Assembly: GCA_003543635.1 (NCBI GenBank)
Contig: DNAE01000005.1
Coordinates: 5,256-13,076, forward strand
Direction: 5' to 3'
DNA length: 7,821 nt
Origin: Clostridiales bacterium
GTDB lineage: Bacteria > Bacillota > Clostridia > Saccharofermentanales > Saccharofermentanaceae
Shown here: positions 6,781 to 7,821 of the stretch, in pieces
Layout: every line of letters begins with the position of its first letter
How positions within the stretch are numbered: position 1 is the stretch's first letter
Made by a program: the position numbers and the translations under genes
The notes under the pieces: generated by a model
What the model was told of the DNA's origin: nothing
What the model saw: only the letters and a program-made list of their open reading frames with translations
The model's database searches: none

Positions 6781-6809
6781 ATAATACTACGCACGTTATC
6801 GATTTGCAA
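6781..6809 (-). promoter_or_regulatory. Promoter of the DUF2975-HTH-DUF4153 unit
   Basis: Minus strand: -35 TTGCAA (6804-6809, four of six), exactly 17 bp, then -10 TATTAT (6781-6786, five of six). The start would be near 6774, giving a leader of about 37 nt. It lies in the 112-bp AT-rich gap between proB and the DUF2975 gene. I see no clear terminator for proB in that gap. Confidence 0.6.
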
Positions 6810-6849
6810 GAGGAATTTATTGTTTTTCGATATATTTTTATTGAATTGT

Positions 6850-7659
6850 TTATTTGGCCGCGAAGAATGTACCGATGTCGTCCTGATCCAGGATACGCTC
6901 CAGCACCTGGGGCTCGGATCCGTTGGCGATGACGCCGTTGATGCCGTTTCCCGTTGCCTTCTGCATGGCCGTGACCTTGGTGTGCATTCCGCCGGTACCG
7001 AGGCTGCTTCCGGCTCCCTTGGAGAAGCCCAGCATCTCATCGGTGATCTCCTCGACATAGGAGATCCTCTTGGCATTGATGTTCTCCCTGGGATCGCCGT
7101 CGTAAAGGCCGTCGATATCCGACAGGATTATGAGAAGATCCGCATTGACGAGACAGGCGACGTGGGCTGAAAGCGTATCGTTGTCGCCGAAGGTTCCGTT
7201 GTGCATGATCTCCGTCGTTGATACCGAGTCGTTCTCGTTGATCACGGGGATAAGATCCCTCTCGAGCATCGCCTCGATGGTATTGGTTATATTGGATCTG
7301 GTGAGCCTATCCGTAAGGTCGTCCCTGGTAAGGAGTATCTGGCCGCAGGTATAGGAATACTCGGAGAAACTCCTGTTATAGGCGTTCATGAGTTCGCACT
7401 GGCCCACGGCGGCGATGGCCTGCTTCTCCCTGGTGGCCTTGGGCTTCGCCTTGATGCCCAGGCATCCGACTCCCACGCCGATGGCGCCGGAGGTTACGAG
7501 GATCACCTCTTTGCCGCTGTTCCAAAGGTCTGCGATGGCACGGCAAAGCTTATCGATGTTGCCGTGGTTCATCTTACCGTTCTCATATGTGATGGTCGAA
7601 GTACCGACCTTAACTACTATTCTCTTGGCGAAGTTGATCGCCATTCTGGATCCGCTCAT
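6850..7659 (-). CDS. proB: Glutamate 5-kinase, short form without PUA domain
   Basis: Phosphorylates L-glutamate to glutamyl 5-phosphate, the first step of proline synthesis from glutamate. The 269 residues are a complete amino-acid-kinase domain: VVKVGTS (15-21) with Lys17, TSGAIGVG (56-63), INENDSVS (140-147), FGDND (157-161), SDIDGLYDGDP (180-190) and GTGGMHTK (221-228). It ends after TFFAAK, where the E. coli enzyme (367 residues) continues into a PUA domain; such short enzymes are known in several Firmicutes. I keep ATG 7659, with AAAGG about 8 nt upstream; ATG 7644 (residue 6) is a possible alternative with a weaker site. proA, often the next gene, is not downstream and would have to lie elsewhere. 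A weak -10 (TATATC, 7691-7696) is present upstream but lacks a well-spaced -35. Confidence 0.95.
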   Translation of the reverse strand: MSGSRMAINFAKRIVVKVGTSTITYENGKMNHGNIDKLCRAIADLWNSGKEVILVTSGAIGVGVGCLGIKAKPKATREKQAIAAVGQCELMNAYNRSFSEYSYTCGQILLTRDDLTDRLTRSNITNTIEAMLERDLIPVINENDSVSTTEIMHNGTFGDNDTLSAHVACLVNADLLIILSDIDGLYDGDPRENINAKRISYVEEITDEMLGFSKGAGSSLGTGGMHTKVTAMQKATGNGINGVIANGSEPQVLERILDQDDIGTFFAAK

Positions 7660-7728
7660 AAGACCAACCTTTTTCTTTAGTCTGTAAAAGGATATACTCT
7701 GAACCTCAAAAAAACAAGTAGCGAAAGG

Positions 7729-7757
7729 GGCTGTCTCAAAACTAAATTGAGATAGCC
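7729..7757 (+). repeat. Hairpin, 11-bp arms; possible mobile-element end or terminator
   Basis: GGCTGTCTCAA (7729-7739) pairs with TTGAGATAGCC (7747-7757) around a 7-base loop; one position is G:T, which pairs as G-U only in plus-strand RNA. GGGGCTGTCTCAAAA at the left side resembles terminal sequences I associate with insertion-sequence ends in Firmicutes, but this is recollection, not a match. No T-run follows directly on either strand, so a terminator role is weakly supported. Confidence 0.5.
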
Positions 7758-7786
7758 ACTTAAATTTGCTTCATGCTTGCCAGCCG

Positions 7787-7818
7787 ATGTGCCACATGTG
7801 GCAAGGTGAGTGGCACAT
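7787..7818. repeat. Cluster of GTGGCA inverted repeats at the window edge
   Basis: ATGTGCCAC (7787-7795) is the exact reverse complement of GTGGCACAT (7810-7818), with a 14-base loop. Inside it, TGCCACATGTGGCA (7790-7803) is a perfect 14-bp palindrome. The first arm can therefore pair with either of two partners, giving mutually exclusive hairpins. The element may continue past the window. It has no coding potential that I can see. Confidence 0.6.
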
Positions 7819-7821
7819 TAT

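Noticed and set aside
6810..6849. Terminator for proB in the AT-rich gap
   Set aside because: The stretch is A/T rich but I find no stem of useful length.
7691..7717. TTGTTT / TATATC as the proB promoter
   Set aside because: The spacer is only 15 bp and the -10 has four of six consensus bases; not strong enough to annotate separately.

Overview
The window is a compact bacterial segment with every convincing gene on the minus strand. It looks like a low-to-moderate G+C Gram-positive anaerobe of the Clostridia, and Lachnospiraceae is my best guess. Reasons: FabK rather than FabI is the enoyl-ACP reductase, the fab order is fabH-fabK-fabD-fabG, strong AGGAGG-type ribosome binding sites precede most genes, a DUF2975/small-HTH pair of the kind common in Firmicutes is present, and the glutamate 5-kinase is short and lacks a PUA domain. 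The taxonomic call is inference from gene content, not a sequence match.

Layout in transcription order (high to low coordinate). 7660-7821: non-coding, with a near-perfect hairpin and a cluster of inverted repeats running to the window edge, possibly the end of a mobile or repeat element. 6850-7659: proB. 6738-6849: AT-rich spacer with a promoter and a palindromic operator candidate. 4417-6737: a three-gene unit of a four-helix DUF2975 membrane protein, a 67-residue Cro/CI-type regulator, and a large DUF4153/DUF4173-like membrane protein, probably self-regulated. 4371-4420: a very compact junction where an intrinsic terminator, a promoter candidate and the next gene's ribosome binding site share the same bases. 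3486-4370: a cytoplasmic-type L-asparaginase. 3392-3485: spacer with a good promoter whose -10/start region is covered by a palindrome resembling the FabT/FabR fatty-acid repressor box. 1-3391: fabH, fabK, fabD and fabG (fabG runs off the left edge).

The fab genes form one type II fatty-acid synthesis operon. FabD loads malonyl onto ACP, FabH condenses acetyl-CoA with malonyl-ACP, FabG reduces the ketoacyl-ACP, and FabK reduces the enoyl-ACP. The stop and start codons of fabK and fabD overlap and the other gaps are 15-18 nt, so the genes are surely co-transcribed. No acyl carrier protein, fabT or fabF gene is visible; fabF, accB, fabZ and acc genes may lie beyond the left edge.

No defence system, CRISPR array, tRNA or rRNA was seen. 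The most interesting signals are regulatory: the nested terminator/promoter/RBS before the asparaginase gene and the FabT-like operator before fabH.
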